Shown: positions 24,445 to 38,300, counted from the first letter of the stretch. The stretch is DNA of 60,000 nucleotides from Membranipora membranacea (GCA_914767715.1 OU612071.1:19776948-19836947); one strand, 5' to 3'. Numbers and translations are program-made. The notes: generated by a model from the letters alone, not told the origin.

Positions 24445-26393
24445 CTGTCTCTAGTCTCTGTACTCATCTAACACTAACCCTGACACGCGACGGCTTATCA
24501 GTACCACTGCGCACTGCAGCCAGCGGTGTCTTATAATAATCTGATAACTGACAAGTAAGTCCACCAGCAAATCCAGCACGAACAGCTGCTGATAATTAAA
24601 TCTTATCAAATAGTTGTTCACTAATCCCCGTGGCCATGGAGGCTTTATCTCCACTCTGTTGGTATTTGTCTTTGTTGTCGGCGATGAAGTTGAAGTAGTA
24701 GTAGTAGTTGTCGTGTTGTAAGAGAAAATCCTGTCTGCTTCTAAGTGTTGCAAACATATTGTTTGAAGTGTGTCTATTGAAACATTGTGTGTGAATGTAG
24801 TGAGGATTTGGCCACTTGCTCTTTTTACACGCACTATTATGATAATAATGTTGATGATTACTGATTGACAATCAACACTGTGGGGAATTGAAGATGTAAA
24901 TATACATTGTCATTGTCTTCCTTTTCATTATAGCCAATGAATGAGCACCCGTTTAAAAGTACTCTCGACGCAGATTTGTAGAACTAAGGCTAGTCAAGGC
25001 TAGTCAAGTGCGTGCAGGTGCTCATTTCACATAGTAAGGACAACTCCCGCTATTATCAGTGCTCTTTTAGTTTATTCGAACAGTGGCAGATTAATCGAAT
25101 TCACAACATGGAATATAGATAGCTTCCTGTTTGATGGAAAAACCAGAAAATTTGAGTGAGCAGAGACTAAGAGAGGACACTTTTGTACTGCAATTTGGAG
25201 AAAGAGAAGACAGTCAATAGCTGAACTAGATACTCATGGATTGAGTGTAAAGCTTACCTAACAGCCTGCTTCTCATAAAACAGTAAGTGTAGGGGATGTG
25301 AGCAAGGAAGATTAACATGTCATCTATAAAACTAGGGATCTCTGGCAATATTTACAATACATGCCACACAGAGTCAGTCAGCATTGCCATATATATCATC
25401 TGGCCCTCAATTGCAATGAAAATATATAAATTGAAAGTTATTATGTGCAGGGTCTTCACTCTGTATAACTTGGGTTCAAACTGCCTATAAACAGTCCAAA
25501 GAGATGGTCTTCGCAAAAAGAAGATCAGTTGTGAAACTCCTGGTGAAGCCTTCATCTGAGTTACAAGCTTGCAAGCCAGTTACTTGGGATCACAAAATGC
25601 GCATGATCTAATATTCTTAGGCTCAACTGTGTCATAAGCACACTCTCTTTCCTCACCTAACCGACTGGCGATGCAGGGCCTAGTTCTCAATGCAAGCAAC
25701 CCTGTGTAGGCCTGCTTTTGATTGAGTGCTTTGTCAGCCTTGGTATTGGCGTACAGAGGACATACAAGGACTGAGGATGGTAACAAACATTTCAGTATGA
25801 AACAAGTGGCTTCCAACTGCTTGTTTGATTTTGGACTTAAGCACAGTCTTAGCTAAACTATCCGACCTTGAGAAGCTATATACCGAACAAAGCTTGTCAA
25901 GTCTTGAGCTTACTTGATTGTTGATACTATGATTTGTAGCTATAAGCCCCGGACTATAAACTCCTGCTGTAATTCTGAGTCGGTATTAGTTGGTCAGTGC
26001 AGTGTGGGCAATGGAATTGTCCGACTTTTAAAAATATGGATAAAATATGATAGCTAAGCTTGTTGGGGATAAGTAAGGGAAACATCGGAATGTATATCTA
26101 CCCCAGTTCCTGATACTGTACTGTGAATGCCAGTGAATACAATCATTGGTTGGTCTTTGAGGAACAGGGATTTCTGTTTGTTTGATTACACCGTTGAGCT
26201 TTACCTTTGCAACTACTTCACTCAAAATCCTTGCAGGTCTGAGATACACCCAAGGGCGCTGGGGACTGGAACAATCAACCTTGAAAGCTCCCACAGTGGG
26301 AATCAAACCAATGTTTTGTGTAGTCCACATCAAAGAATGTTTTGATTATCTATGTATTATCTATCTATTGACACGAGATCCAGAGTATACAGC
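24445..26393. promoter_or_regulatory. Divergent intergenic region between the C3-like and fructosamine-kinase genes
   Basis: The two genes are transcribed away from each other across about 2 kb, so both promoters should lie here. I see no TATA box placed convincingly. Open frames of 60-127 codons (such as 24451-24834 minus) have low-complexity Thr runs or no family match and were left out. A B-box-like 'ggtttgattcccactgtggg' on the minus strand near 26300 hints at a tRNA-derived repeat. Confidence 0.5.
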
Positions 26394-29300
26394 ATGTCTA
26401 CCCTAGATGATCGGGTTAAGACTATACTATCCACAGATAAACTCACCACTATAGGAGGAGGAGCCGGATGTATCAGTAGTGGTACTGCCTACAGGACAGC
26501 AGAGGGACGAGAGGTGTTCGTTAAAGTCAACAATAAGAGTGATGTGAGCTTATTAATTCTGTTCATTCGAGTCTTCGTGCTCAGACGGCTGCAATGTGAG
26601 TGAATGGTATTATATTGTCAGCATTTCTGATTTTGATAATGTAATGCCACTAACTTGCTCTGCTGCTGCCTGAGCACTTAGACTATGTTCAGCCTAGCTT
26701 TGATATCTTGAAGGTTAAAAGATTGTGCCAGGATCTCGTAACCCAGGGCTGTGATCTGTTCCCAGATGTAGTTTGTCCCAACTGGTCTTCATTGTGGGTG
26801 GCTCCCATATGACTGGTAAATGCGATCAGACATGGTCTAGTATTTTCATTGCTTGCATCCTTTATATCTTTGATTCAGACTCGAGTATCAGACTGGTTAG
26901 ACACTCGGAGGGTAACTGATTAATCCTATTGTGGTATTTGAGTTATTCTTCGAGGTGTGCTACGAAAAGATATAAATGTATTTTCCCAGCTGCTACAATG
27001 TTGTGTTGATGCGTTTTCACAAGCACATGGGGTTGTCTCTCACTGGCAAAATTGTCCTTTCCAATCCATGCTACCATCAGGAGCGACATGCCAAATTCTA
27101 AAGACACGAAAATGCAAATTGCCAAATTGATCAAAGGGGAAACAACTCCTAACTTATACTACGTTATCCTGCATTAATCAGGGAGGGTGGTGATTTCAGT
27201 AAGCCGACAGCTATCATGCATTAATGGAAAAGGTTTACCCCATTGATTCATACCCCGATCACAGTTGAATCTGGAATTGAAATAGTGCGTTGAGATAAAG
27301 GTGTACAGCAAGCTCCACGTCCTACTAAAATGTCTGAGCACTTAGCCTATTATCTTACACCTATTTGAGATATAGAATTTGTATGTTTCAGGCTAAGAGG
27401 ATGTTTGTAGGGGAGGAAGCCAGTTTAAAAGCCATCCATGATACAAACACTATAATCTGCCCTGAACCGATACAGGTGAGTAAGTCTCCATACTGAGTTA
27501 ACACTACAAGCTATAAACAGACATTGACTTCATTGTCAATCTTTGGTCCCAGTTTTTGCTTTGTGATGATGAAGAATCCCTTTAGATAATGCCCCATTGT
27601 CTGTTGACAAAAATTGCAAAGTGCTTAGTTCAGTAGTATCACTAGACTACGCAGAAATTCCACCATGTTTGTGTCATCAAAAGTATTCAAACAATGAAGA
27701 ATCAATAATTTTGCACAAGTTTAATTTGAACTGAAATCATTATATGATTGCTCTCACTATACGAAATGGGTCTATGACTGCCATTTTCAAAAAGTTGTCT
27801 GATCAAAGAAAAAAGAAACAGTTTACTATGACATCTTATTACAACATGTGCAAGAATAGTAAAGCATCTGATGGCACAATTTTTTTTTACCACCATAAAT
27901 AGTTTATTATGCAAAACTGGTACTCCAATTCGTTTGTGTGCCTGCATTCAGTAACATATGGAATGAGATGTTAATGCCATAACTGTAACCATAATAAACA
28001 TCTGTGAGCAATTTGAATAGGACGGGTCTAGAACATTCAATCCTTTAACGTTAAGACAACCCTCCATTATTAACCATAGTCACAATATTCTCACATTATC
28101 AACAGGTGATAGATGATATGAATGATGGAGGATGTGCGCAAATGATGTCATATCTGAAACTTGACTCGTTGAGAGATGAGGCCGGTCTGGGAGAGTCCCT
28201 CGCCAGGTAAGCTGGTAAGATTCCTACTAGTTTGTACTATTTGGCATATGGTGTGCCTGGTACAGGTAAAGGAATGTACCAAGATGATTTCCGTAAAATC
28301 ATTGTTTGAGGAGCAAAAACGAGGAGACTGCTCTCGTATTGCATTTGGTTGTTTCCACCCGTAACCATACAAATACTTGATATTTTAAAATCATACAAAG
28401 TAAGAGCGTTTTCATGTTTATGATCCTAACTCACGGCTCAATATCTTCATTGAACAGACTATAGAAACTATGAATAACATGTTAGATCAGCCTCTGAAAT
28501 TTCTGACCTGACTAAATGGAACATCTGGGCTGCTAATCAGGTGTAGACCTGCAAAACGGGGAGTCTGCTGTATCAGAACACTATCTTTTCAATATTACTT
28601 TTATTTGAAACGATAACCATTTTGTCTTGACTGCGCATGATAAGATGAAAAGAATAGAAAATACGATCAAATAAACTAAAGACTAGGTCCATTGCTGATA
28701 TAGATACTTGAACAACTTCTGACCCCTCGCTGACATATACCATACCATATCATATCATACCATACCACACCATACATATACCCTCCTTGATGTAACACAC
28801 TGTTCAAAATTTCAGAAAGGGATTCTCATAGTTTTAGGAGTTGTCTCTTAAGTGTCGATCAAAAGATAACTCCCAAATTTATGTAATTGAATAGTCATTA
28901 CTGGCTGCCCCAAATACATTCAAGGCTATAAGGAGAACTAGATTAGTAATGATTGAAGGGGTGTTAAACAGTCCAATTAGAATGTCTCCTGTGCTGATAT
29001 GTTTATGTATATGTTCCCTGATTGCTTTACAAGTTTACGTCTTGTCCACACTGACATCGACACTACACTATTATCATATTTATCTCTGATCTTTGGATTA
29101 AATTTAGTATGAGTACCTTACAAGTACCCGCCCCTCACTCTTAAAGTTGAACTCGGGTGGTCACACCAAATTCCTTGTAATGGTACTCATGCTAAGTGAA
29201 TTAGTTCACTCTCTATCGATCAGAGATAAACATGCAATTGTACATCACGTCACCAGTGTGTGTCTTGAACCTCTACTCATGTATCAGACTGAAATCCAGA

Positions 29301-32300
29301 CCCACCTATCACTTCTATTTCAATGTCATTATCAATAACTCCCGATCACAACCTGTTTTCAAAAAGATTCTTGCACACAATGAGATAATGGTCTATGTAT
29401 TTTACATTGTTTTTCTCCTAGACTTCACATGGATAACTTGATGTTGTCAGACAGCGGGACGTCCTCACGCCGCCCCGCAGTCACACAGTATGGGTTTGAT
29501 GTACCCACATGTTGTGGTTATTTGCCTCAGAAAAACGAGTGGAGAGATGACTGGATAGAATTCTACTGTGAGAAAATAGATCACCAGCTGAGCATGCTCT
29601 CTCCTCAAGTTAGTGAGTCTTACACTGTGAAAAATGTAAATTTAAATCAATTTTTATTAGCAGCTCTCCAGCTGTCTTTACAGGACATGAAACATATAAC
29701 ACATTCCTATGAAATTCAACTAAGTGCACCCCTGTACAAGGTAGGAGTGGGCAAGCTAGGCTAATGTATGGAGAGCTCACCTCGAATAACAGCATGGGAA
29801 ATGACTGGGATTCGAACCAGCAATCCTCAGATTGTCCTGCTCAAATCCAAACTACTACGCCATTCGCTTACCACTAACCGCTAACCAGCCATATCTCTGA
29901 CGGGCTGTTTGGTGGAAGGGAAGGCAAATGACAAGACAGACAGAAAATTTTATGAATTATAATGTAAGGAGGGAGTGGATAGCTTTCTCCCTCCAACCTG
30001 GCAGCAAATTGGAGAATACACATCCTGTGTAACACCTAGCACTATGAAAACTTGGATGCCCGGGCCAAATGGGCCAAATCATAACGCATATCTATACTGA
30101 CATTTCATTGCCTACCTTGATGAATTGACTCAGTCTACATATATCATAATTATGTTCTTAGTTATGTATTTATGCTTACTTGAATCCCTTGAAATATTGT
30201 TTATTTTCTGAAACTATGGGTGCGAATAATAAACTAGTAGGTTTATTGCACACTTCCACTTTTAATGGAAATTCTATGAAAAATTTATAATAAACCATTC
30301 ATCATCGCAAGCCAGGGGCTGTTCTAAAAATGTGATTAATCAGCTAACCTCTCCTCCTTTTACGTAGGATAAACAAGCCAACACATTATGGCAATCACTA
30401 AGACCGAGGATCCACAAGCTATTTAAGGGTATAGAGATACGTCCCTCACTGTTACATGGTGATCTGTGGTCAGGAAATGCAGGCCAAACTTCTGAAGGGG
30501 CAGGTAGGTTATTGTACTAAAATATATCCATTACAATTAAATCCAATTATATTTTCATAACCCCTGATGTTTAATTTTTAATTCCGTTTTGCATCTTCTT
30601 ATGAAATCAATTTAGTTACTGGGAGGATTATGTGCCTTAAGGAGTTAGTTTAGGCTGCCGTCTTCTGGTAATGCAATTCCATAATCAACCTAAGCTCAGT
30701 CGATTGTTGGGTTGTACTTGATGATGGAGTGATACAATCAGCAGTTCAGACACTATTCAAGCACTAAGACTGGTCAGGGATATGTTTCATCCAGGATTAG
30801 CAATCAGATTTTTGACTGGTCCGTCTTTGCGTATCTAATAATGACACGGGAAATCAAAAAGCAGATTGTAACAACCTTCCCACCATACAATGCAGTAGTA
30901 GTTGGAAGAATAAGTCAATTTACCATAACAGCTGAATTGGAAATTGAAAAAATTGCACTGTAGGTTACTAATCAACAGGCTCTGCCTGGAGTCAAAATAT
31001 ATATGATCTGTAATGATTGCAATTTGTACTACAAATTATGGATTTATACAAGCACTGCCCTGTTACTCCGTAATCTATCAGAGCTGTCATTATTATATTA
31101 TTATGATATTATCATAATATTATTATATATATTTTATATGTAAATATACTCTAATTATGTTATGAGAAACTGGGCATGTGCCCTGTCATAGTACCGATAA
31201 ATTGGGTATATTTTATTGGATATGCATCCCAATCTTTAAAAGCAATTCTCATTGACACATATCAACAACTCGTCGAATTCCCAGTGCTGAATAGTGCCAA
31301 CACAAATATTGTCTTCTCTTTGACATTAAGAAGACAAATACTAATTTCATAACCTTTAGTTGTCACATTCTTGTCGATGTAATATGAAAGCATAATCAAC
31401 CAAAGTGCATAAATGTTTGGGAAGGAATAATGGCAATAATCCACTATATATCATATATCCAAGAAGGTCAAATGGATATAAAGCCAGACTTCTCAGGATA
31501 TGATACATGGAAATGTTTCAATATCATGTGTGGCTACTTTACAAAGGAAGTGACATCATCAGGTTTTTGCTTTCTTCCAATCGATTGTCTCAAATTGTAT
31601 CACAGCCCTTATTATAAAGGGTTATTTTTTCAATTATTCACCGAAGATTCTTTCACTTGTCTTTATGACAACAAGATAGTAACATAGTGTTGATGACTAA
31701 CTGAATTCATGTTCCCATCTGACTTGTGTGTATTCTTGTAGCTGTATTTGATGCTGCGTCATTCTACGGACATCATGAGTACGATCTGGGTATAGCGTCT
31801 ATGTTCGGTGGGTTCGGTAAGCAGTTCTACAGCGCCTACCATAGACTTATACCTAAACAGAGCGGACATCAGGATAGAATAAAACTATATCAAATGTTCC
31901 ACTATATCAATCATTGGTATGTAATAAAATTAAACTTCACTGATCCGACTATGTATGGACACTGATTCTATGTTCCCCATGCGTGGAAAAGTGCCATGGT
32001 AGAAAAGGGCAAGGTTAGGTTATTTTATGATTGCTAGTGATGGTTGTTTCACCCTATTGGTGACGGTGAATAAATTTCATCTGTCTAATGAAAAATTAGG
32101 GGCCGTCATAGTGGAGGCGGAGAAAGTGCAAAGGCCAGGTTTAAAAAATTCTGTAGCCAGTACTCTGTGACCAATTAATGATTGATAGCACACATCAAAG
32201 ATTGTCTTTCCTTACTCCCAATGATCCTGAATTTCTGTTGGGGGCGGGGGGTCGGAGGCAAGAGTCTTTTGGGGCTCAGACTAATCCTGAAAAATAGGCA

Positions 32301-32458
32301 GCGAGCCAACCAATGTACAACATTATCTGCTTAATCATACACTGTGTGCCTATTTTCAGGCTTCCAATCTTGTTTACTGTTGCAGGAATCACTTTGGGGA
32401 AGGATATCGAAGCGAAGCTATGAGTATTATGCAGTACCTAGATAAAAGCATTGTATAA
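26394..32458 (+). CDS. FN3K: Fructosamine-3-kinase / ketosamine-3-kinase family protein
   Basis: Seven exons: 26394-26543, 27392-27475, 28106-28206, 29422-29608, 30368-30503, 31742-31916, 32386-32458. All junctions are GT-AG with matching phases; 906 nt, 301 aa (human FN3K is 309). The enzyme phosphorylates the sugar of glycated lysines (fructosamine or ribulosamine), which then detaches, so it repairs glycated cytosolic proteins. Seen: the P-loop with conserved redox cysteine GGGAGCIS (Cys26), VFVKVN with ATP-binding Lys44, NEWRDDW, the catalytic loop HGDLWSGN (204-211), the metal-binding Asp223 in [16 protein letters not shown], and YINHWNHFG near the end. The usual DPAS is DAAS here. Whether it is the FN3K or FN3KRP ortholog cannot be told by eye. 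Confidence 0.95.
28733..28783. repeat. CATAC/CATAT microsatellite
   Basis: About ten consecutive pentamers of cata(c/t) type with slight variation, inside an intron of the kinase gene. Confidence 0.8.
29803..29895 (-). repeat. tRNA-derived SINE-like repeat
   Basis: Reverse strand shows an A-box-like 'agtggtaagcgaatgg' followed about 50 bp later by a near-perfect B box 'ggttcgaatcccagtc'. There is no clean cloverleaf or acceptor-stem pairing, so this looks like a tRNA-derived repeat head and not a working tRNA gene. Confidence 0.5.
32205..32300 (+). repeat. Dispersed G-rich repeat, copy A
   Basis: Shares 'gggg..cgg....caagagtct..ggggctcagacta' with 34670-34745 (same strand) and with 37380-37465 (opposite strand). 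It lies in the last intron of the kinase gene. The element's full ends are unclear. Confidence 0.6.
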
Positions 32459-32462
32459 TAAA
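32457..32462 (+). terminator. AATAAA overlapping the kinase stop codon
   Basis: The hexamer starts on the second base of the TAA stop (32456-32458). If used, the 3' UTR would be about 20 nt. A second AATAAA at 33207-33212 is a more ordinary alternative. Confidence 0.4.
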
Positions 32463-35323
32463 GAACGGTAACTAGTATGAGGCAGCGGTATGTGAGGACA
32501 ACTTCTGCAACGGTAACTTCTGCCCTCGTAACTTTCGGCCCTGGTCACTTTTGGCCTGGTAACTCTTGCCCTGATGACTTATGCCATGTTCTCTTTCAAA
32601 GTGTTTACTCTAAGTCATGTTGGAGTGAAGGTGGCATGGGAATAATGTACTATTTCAATGGATATATGCAGCCTCTCTCACTTGAGCAGCCTTCTAACTT
32701 ATAGTAGGTTGTAAGAGTCTTTTGCACATGTGAGCCAGCACCAGGGACCCTGCTGTGACCTTGGGAAGGCCTTCACTGGGGATACTATACAAGACGATAT
32801 CTTCAATTAGAGTAAAATAATCCCCATGGTCGCAAAACGTCACTGATGTCCAATGGAACAGGGTCTGAACGCCTAAATTCATCAAAGGCATTATTTTAAT
32901 TTTTTACTTTTGTAAGCCTTCATCATTATATCTATGTGAGATGTTGATATAGTAGTATCAACGATCCAATTGAACCCCGATCAAGTGTGATCCATTTGTA
33001 TCGGGTCAGAGTTGCTACCCCTTCACTGGTCCAACTGCACGTGCAGTAAAGGAAGAGCAACTCCTAATTCAGGCAAATCGATAAATCTTGATCCAATCAA
33101 CCCTAAATTGTGGTGTTCAGATGAATCAATCGAAACTTTCGTAATCATCGTAATTTCTCTAGAAAGGACTAGCAGTGCTCAAAATGTCTTATTTAATTAT
33201 TGCCTTAATAAAAGTTAATTATAACACTGTATGTAATATTTTGACTGTTGAATCAAGTGTACTCTGTTAAGTAGACTTATTATTGTATATTAGGCTGCGA
33301 TCATGAAAGCTAATATTAAATAATATTGAATAATGATTTCTAAGAATTTTAAGGGCGAGACAGATTCCTGTTAAAACCTTATCTGATTTTAAGCTATGCA
33401 GAAGCTTACCGTCAGGTTGTCATGAAACACCCAATTGTAGCTGACTGATCCACACTGCTTGCAGATCAACTCTGTGATACGAGTCTCTCTGCACCGTAGC
33501 AACAATGCCACAAACTGGGCCAATTGACCTAATTGCAATTTGCCTATAGAAGCTAACTATTGTCCAGTTTGGGTGGGATGACTTTTCAGTTTGAGCACTC
33601 AAGCACTAAATTAGTTCAATCGCTACGGTCGCGAAGATAACCAACCTGAACTTATTGGTGCACATGCGCAAAGAGTGACTGATCTTCAACTTGCTCTTAA
33701 TCTTGACCTACAAATTTGAAACGGCTCTCACTGGATTTCCCTTGTTTTAATTTTTACTGCTTCTCTGACTTCTTTTTGAGGTAAGCCTGCAAATTACTTG
33801 GGATGGAACAATTGTGATATAGTCAATACCTCATACTTGTTTTTGTCTTGAATAGTGTTGGTTGCAATTTCAAGATTGCTAAACATGACATCATAAATTG
33901 GCGAAGCTATGTTTTCTTGCAATCATAGTTTTTATATCACTGTAAAAGGAAAATCATAATGCACTGTAATGCTGCAGCAAGAAGTTGTATTGCAGGCCAT
34001 AGAGAAACCCGAAGGCTCTGAAACCCATAAATTGTCTCAAGTTAACCCTTGAAGGTTGTTAGACAAACAATAAGTAAAAAGCCTAATGGATACCAGATTT
34101 GGATTCTCCATGATTCATTACACTTACCAGCCTCAACTCGTTCCTTGTCTATCACCTTTGAGATGGCTTTTATAAAGCCTAGAAAATTATTTTGCCATCT
34201 ATTATGCACAATATTTTCCTGTGATTTATGCAATAAACTACAGTTGTATTGGCGTGACACCATAGAGAAAATTGTCACCCAGGCAAAAGTTCGCAACCAT
34301 ATCTGGATGACGGAATATCGAAAAAATTTACACTTGTTGATGGTGAAATATATCTGGCAGCGTGAAATCTCTTTGATAAACTGGTTATCCTCACCATCGA
34401 CAAATTGTTTTCTGAGTTATCTTTTGCTCACAATGTCACTATAATACAATAAATTATTGTATAAATTGCATGGAAATAGTGTGCTGTGAGTGGTAATCAA
34501 ACCCAACGTCTACCGTGTCTGTAACCTGGCACTCAACCAGCTGCTCTACCTAGGTCTTACAAAGATAGATTAAATGATTATCATCAAACTAATCACTTCA
34601 TGCAAGAAATGATCGTTAGAGGCTAAGCCCATCACAAACATTGCTAAGTGACATCATAATTCAGGGTATTCAGGGAGTTACCTTCTTTGATGGGGGCCGT
34701 CGGACGGGACAAGAGTCTGGGGGGCTCAGACTAGCTCAAAGGTAAATTCATTCATATCTCCTTTTCTGTAAATAAATATCAAGTTGCATCCATAAGCTGT
34801 TATTATAAATAAAACCTCTGGAAGGTGTTTATTTGTCTCTCAGTCTATATTTCTGGCATTATGCAGAATATTCAACATTCTGATTTTAAATCTTATCTGA
34901 TTTGCTGTATAATTGGTAGCTCGGCGACTATTGTGTAGAGACAGACAGACAGCCAAACCCAGTTATTATCTGACATTGCATGCAGAAGCTAAGGTGAGAT
35001 ATTAGGTGCAATCAAAAAATAAATCCAGACACTGATCCGATATAGTGAGAGGACTAAACCTTTCTCAAAGCTAGGCTTGCTTGATGATTTCAATTATTAA
35101 GCTCAGAAATAGTTTTTAGTAGGATTGGTGTTTTAACATAGACATTTCGGGGTAATTGTCATTTGGAAGTAACTAGATTCCTACTGCAAGTACTAAATAG
35201 CACTTGAGTACCGTAACTGATATAATACGATTATATATTATAATACAATAACATACCCGATACATTAGATTGTAATATGTAACTGTATAGTATAAATCAT
35301 ATAATTCTCTTTTGATAGATTCG
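32459..35323. other. Intergenic region between the kinase and the first NRF-type gene
   Basis: Contains degenerate ~16-bp repeats (32497-32590, variants of 'ggtaacttctgccct'), one copy of a dispersed G-rich repeat (34670-34745), and a tRNA-like stretch on the minus strand (34490-34556). The 131-codon frame at 34049-34444 has no family resemblance. The promoter of the first NRF-type gene should lie toward the right end, where AT-rich sequence (35225-35300) precedes an acceptor-like 'tttgatag'. Confidence 0.5.
34670..34745 (+). repeat. Dispersed G-rich repeat, copy B
   Basis: Second copy of the element seen at 32205-32300, with 'gggggccgtcggacgggacaa' and 'tctggggggctcagacta'. Confidence 0.6.
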
Positions 35324-38300
35324 ATGATGTCATCAGTGAGTAAGAAGAGTTATCTTTTCATAGTTGTAACATCAGCACTGATATACGCTGTCCGCTGTGA
35401 TTTTGGAAGCAATTATCACAATGACTACATGTCATTGTACAATCATCCACATATGGAACTCCGGAAATGTAAGTACATGTACATACACATACATACTAGG
35501 TACAACCTTTCCATGATTGAAAGGGAGTTTCAAGAAACGTGTTTACTAAATAAATAGTAGCGAAGAGGTTTGAAGGTTAGACTGAGAATGTTCATGCTTC
35601 ATGTAGTGTTCATGTTCTGATGTGTAGGCTTTTAATCTGATGAATAAGCACATACTGAATTGCTGCATTAAATGGCTATCAACATTGAGTTCTGGGTACA
35701 GACGGAGGATGAAGCACTCAAAACCTTCTCTACTGAGCCCTATGGAAGATACTAAATTGGTTTCTTACCCCTGATTCAACACCGCGATTTACACTGTAAA
35801 ATCCAACCCTTCAAGGTCAATATCAAGCGCTCCATAGGTACGACTGATGAAGACAAATATGCTGCTAACCTAGGTTTCCGATGCATTAGGCCGAACTAAA
35901 TCCATCAGAGTGTAGCCAGGCTTTAATGTGAGCACTCTAAAGTTATGATTTTTTTGTGATTGGTTCCGTTTTCTTTGGTTCTTGATCTCATTTATGTCTC
36001 CATAAGCTGTTTTGTGACACTTTTTCAGTTTTTGAGAAAGTCTCTGATACCAAAACTGAGAACATGGACAGAGTGTTTACCAAGCAGCTAGCCTTAGATC
36101 TAAACGATCCTGAACAGGTGCTACTGAACGCTGTATCAACCCCCGACATCTCACAAGATTGTGTCCAGTCTATTATGTTCATTGCTCAAGTTCACCACAC
36201 TGATATACAGAAGCTTCAATGTGAGTATCAGAGGACCAAATCTCTAATTTAATTCAAATATTCATTACTTTAGTCCATAGTTAGTTACGGACTAATCAAC
36301 ATTGCTCAGATCAGAATCTCTGATAGTATCAATCTTTGATAGTATATATCAAAAAACTTTAGATCTTCTTGAGAGCAAATTTAGTTTCAACTGACTGTGA
36401 TAAATGAAGCAAACACAGGCAGGTAGAAATCCGGCCTGTCCTTGGAAGGCATTGTAAATTTGCCTTAGGCTTATTACTATTGAAACTAAATGTGATAATA
36501 TTATACTTTACGTCCGGACTACTAGTTACTAACTGTATTTCGAACAAAGACTCATTTGATTCACAGATTTTGACTCCTTTGGAAAGCTAGGAAGCGGGAT
36601 CTTACTGGGTCGCACTCACTTTCTTGGCATGTTTGATGAATGCATCAAAATCAACATCCCCATCAACGCTGTAAAGGAAACAAAGATGGTGGAAGATTTT
36701 AAAACAAAGTATTGTCATGCTTCGATACCAATCAGCGCTCGGATGGGTTCCTTTGTAAGTTTCTGCATCACTTGACACATCGTGTAATGTGGGTGTAAAT
36801 CAGTAGGGGCTGCCAAGTCACTAAAACGCAGATGCCGAACTTGAACTTTTTAAAAATACGGTGATCTCTTGTTATTTTTTGCTGTGATTAATGCTTCTTT
36901 TGCTGGCTTTTGTCTTGTACAATTCACTCCAGTACATTGCCTTGAAAAGCAGAGGAAAAGTTAACAACATATTATTATTTATATAGGAATTTTTCTTGTT
37001 GATTCGGTCCTTTTACGTGAAAACTGGTTTTTGAAGGAGGCATCTCACAAACAGATCTGATTTTTTGCTTTGAAGCTACGGGTCATATTTGACCTTATCT
37101 CTTGCAGGTGAAGGTAGGAATTTGCTCCCCTCTTCAGTGTACCGATGCCGATCTGTACAATATTCTCAACACTATTATACCAAAGAATATCAGTTATGAT
37201 GTATCCTGTCAAGATCAGAGTAGACAACTACCCACGGGAAGTATCATAGCTCTGTAAGTTTCTAAATTCTTTTGAGAGTATCCTAGCTCTGTAAGTTTCA
37301 TGATTATCTAGTGCTTTTAATGTTCAAATCAAAATCCATCCCCACAAGATCAACAACATTTATTCCATGTTACGCCAGTATTTTATCCACATATTGCACT
37401 AGTCTGAGCCCCCCAGACTTTTGCCAACCCCCATCCCCCCCTGCCCGACGGACCTCCGGTAAGTTTCCTAACATCAGAACCAGACTTGGAAGGTGACAGA
37501 GCATTTTAGATTTTAATAGAAATGTTTCATGCACACACTTTTCCAATTGTGGGCTTAGCTTCAATGGTGGCTAGTAGTCCTGTTTATGACAAAACAGAGG
37601 GTGGGCTGCCCCTAAAGAGGGACACAAGTTGCCCGAATTCCTCTTACTGAGAGTGTGATACATCTTAGTAAACTAGAATGCATCCTAGAGGTGAGGCCAT
37701 GGTGGACCCCCTAATCGTGAGTGTGCAGCAAGCTGCTAGAAACTGAAACAGGCACTGATCAGCCACCGGCAGTGACACGTTGATCTTAGCCAATAGGCCG
37801 AGAAGCTAGTAGTACTGTAGTTCTAGGAGTAAACTTGCAAGTGTCGAAATGTAGGAGTATAGAAAAATGTTGTTTTAGTTTTGGTAACTGTGCAAACATG
37901 GTTATCATAAAACATGTATTTAAATTAAAATTATTTTTCAGGTGGTTCATTTCCATGATGATAATTGTTTGCTTTGCTGCCACATTCTACGAATGTATCC
38001 TACTTGGGAGAAGGTCATGGTCATATCAGGGATTTCAAACAACAGAAGCAGAGACAACTCCATTAATTAATGGTGGTGGAAAACCAACTCAGGAATCACA
38101 TGACCAAGGAAACCCTCATACAAGTAAGAACTTATTGATGGGAATTATATTCTTGTGTGAACTCCTCTTACTGTCCTAAGGTAACATCATGTCATACAAA
38201 ACCATTTTGAAGTAATCCTTTTGTATGCCATGTGGTCTTGGTAGAATTAATAGATTAAATTTCCAAAGCGCTCTAACTATGCTAGACTCTTTGATCGCTT

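Larger units (their letters stand above)
26544..31741. other. Introns of the fructosamine-kinase gene
   Basis: Introns of roughly 850, 630, 1215, 760, 1240 and 470 bp. They hold a CATAC/CATAT microsatellite (28733-28783), a tRNA-like repeat (29803-29895) and an AT-rich imperfect palindrome near 31084-31140. No other gene is apparent. Confidence 0.6.

Noticed and set aside
24451-24834. 127-codon minus-strand frame upstream of the C3-like gene
   Set aside because: Thr run from a simple repeat, no family resemblance; it lies in the promoter region.
29803-29895. Functional tRNA gene
   Set aside because: A and B boxes are present but there is no paired acceptor stem or anticodon arm.
34049-34444. 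131-codon frame between the kinase and NRF-type copy 1
   Set aside because: No recognisable domain; overlaps an equally open opposite frame, as expected by chance.
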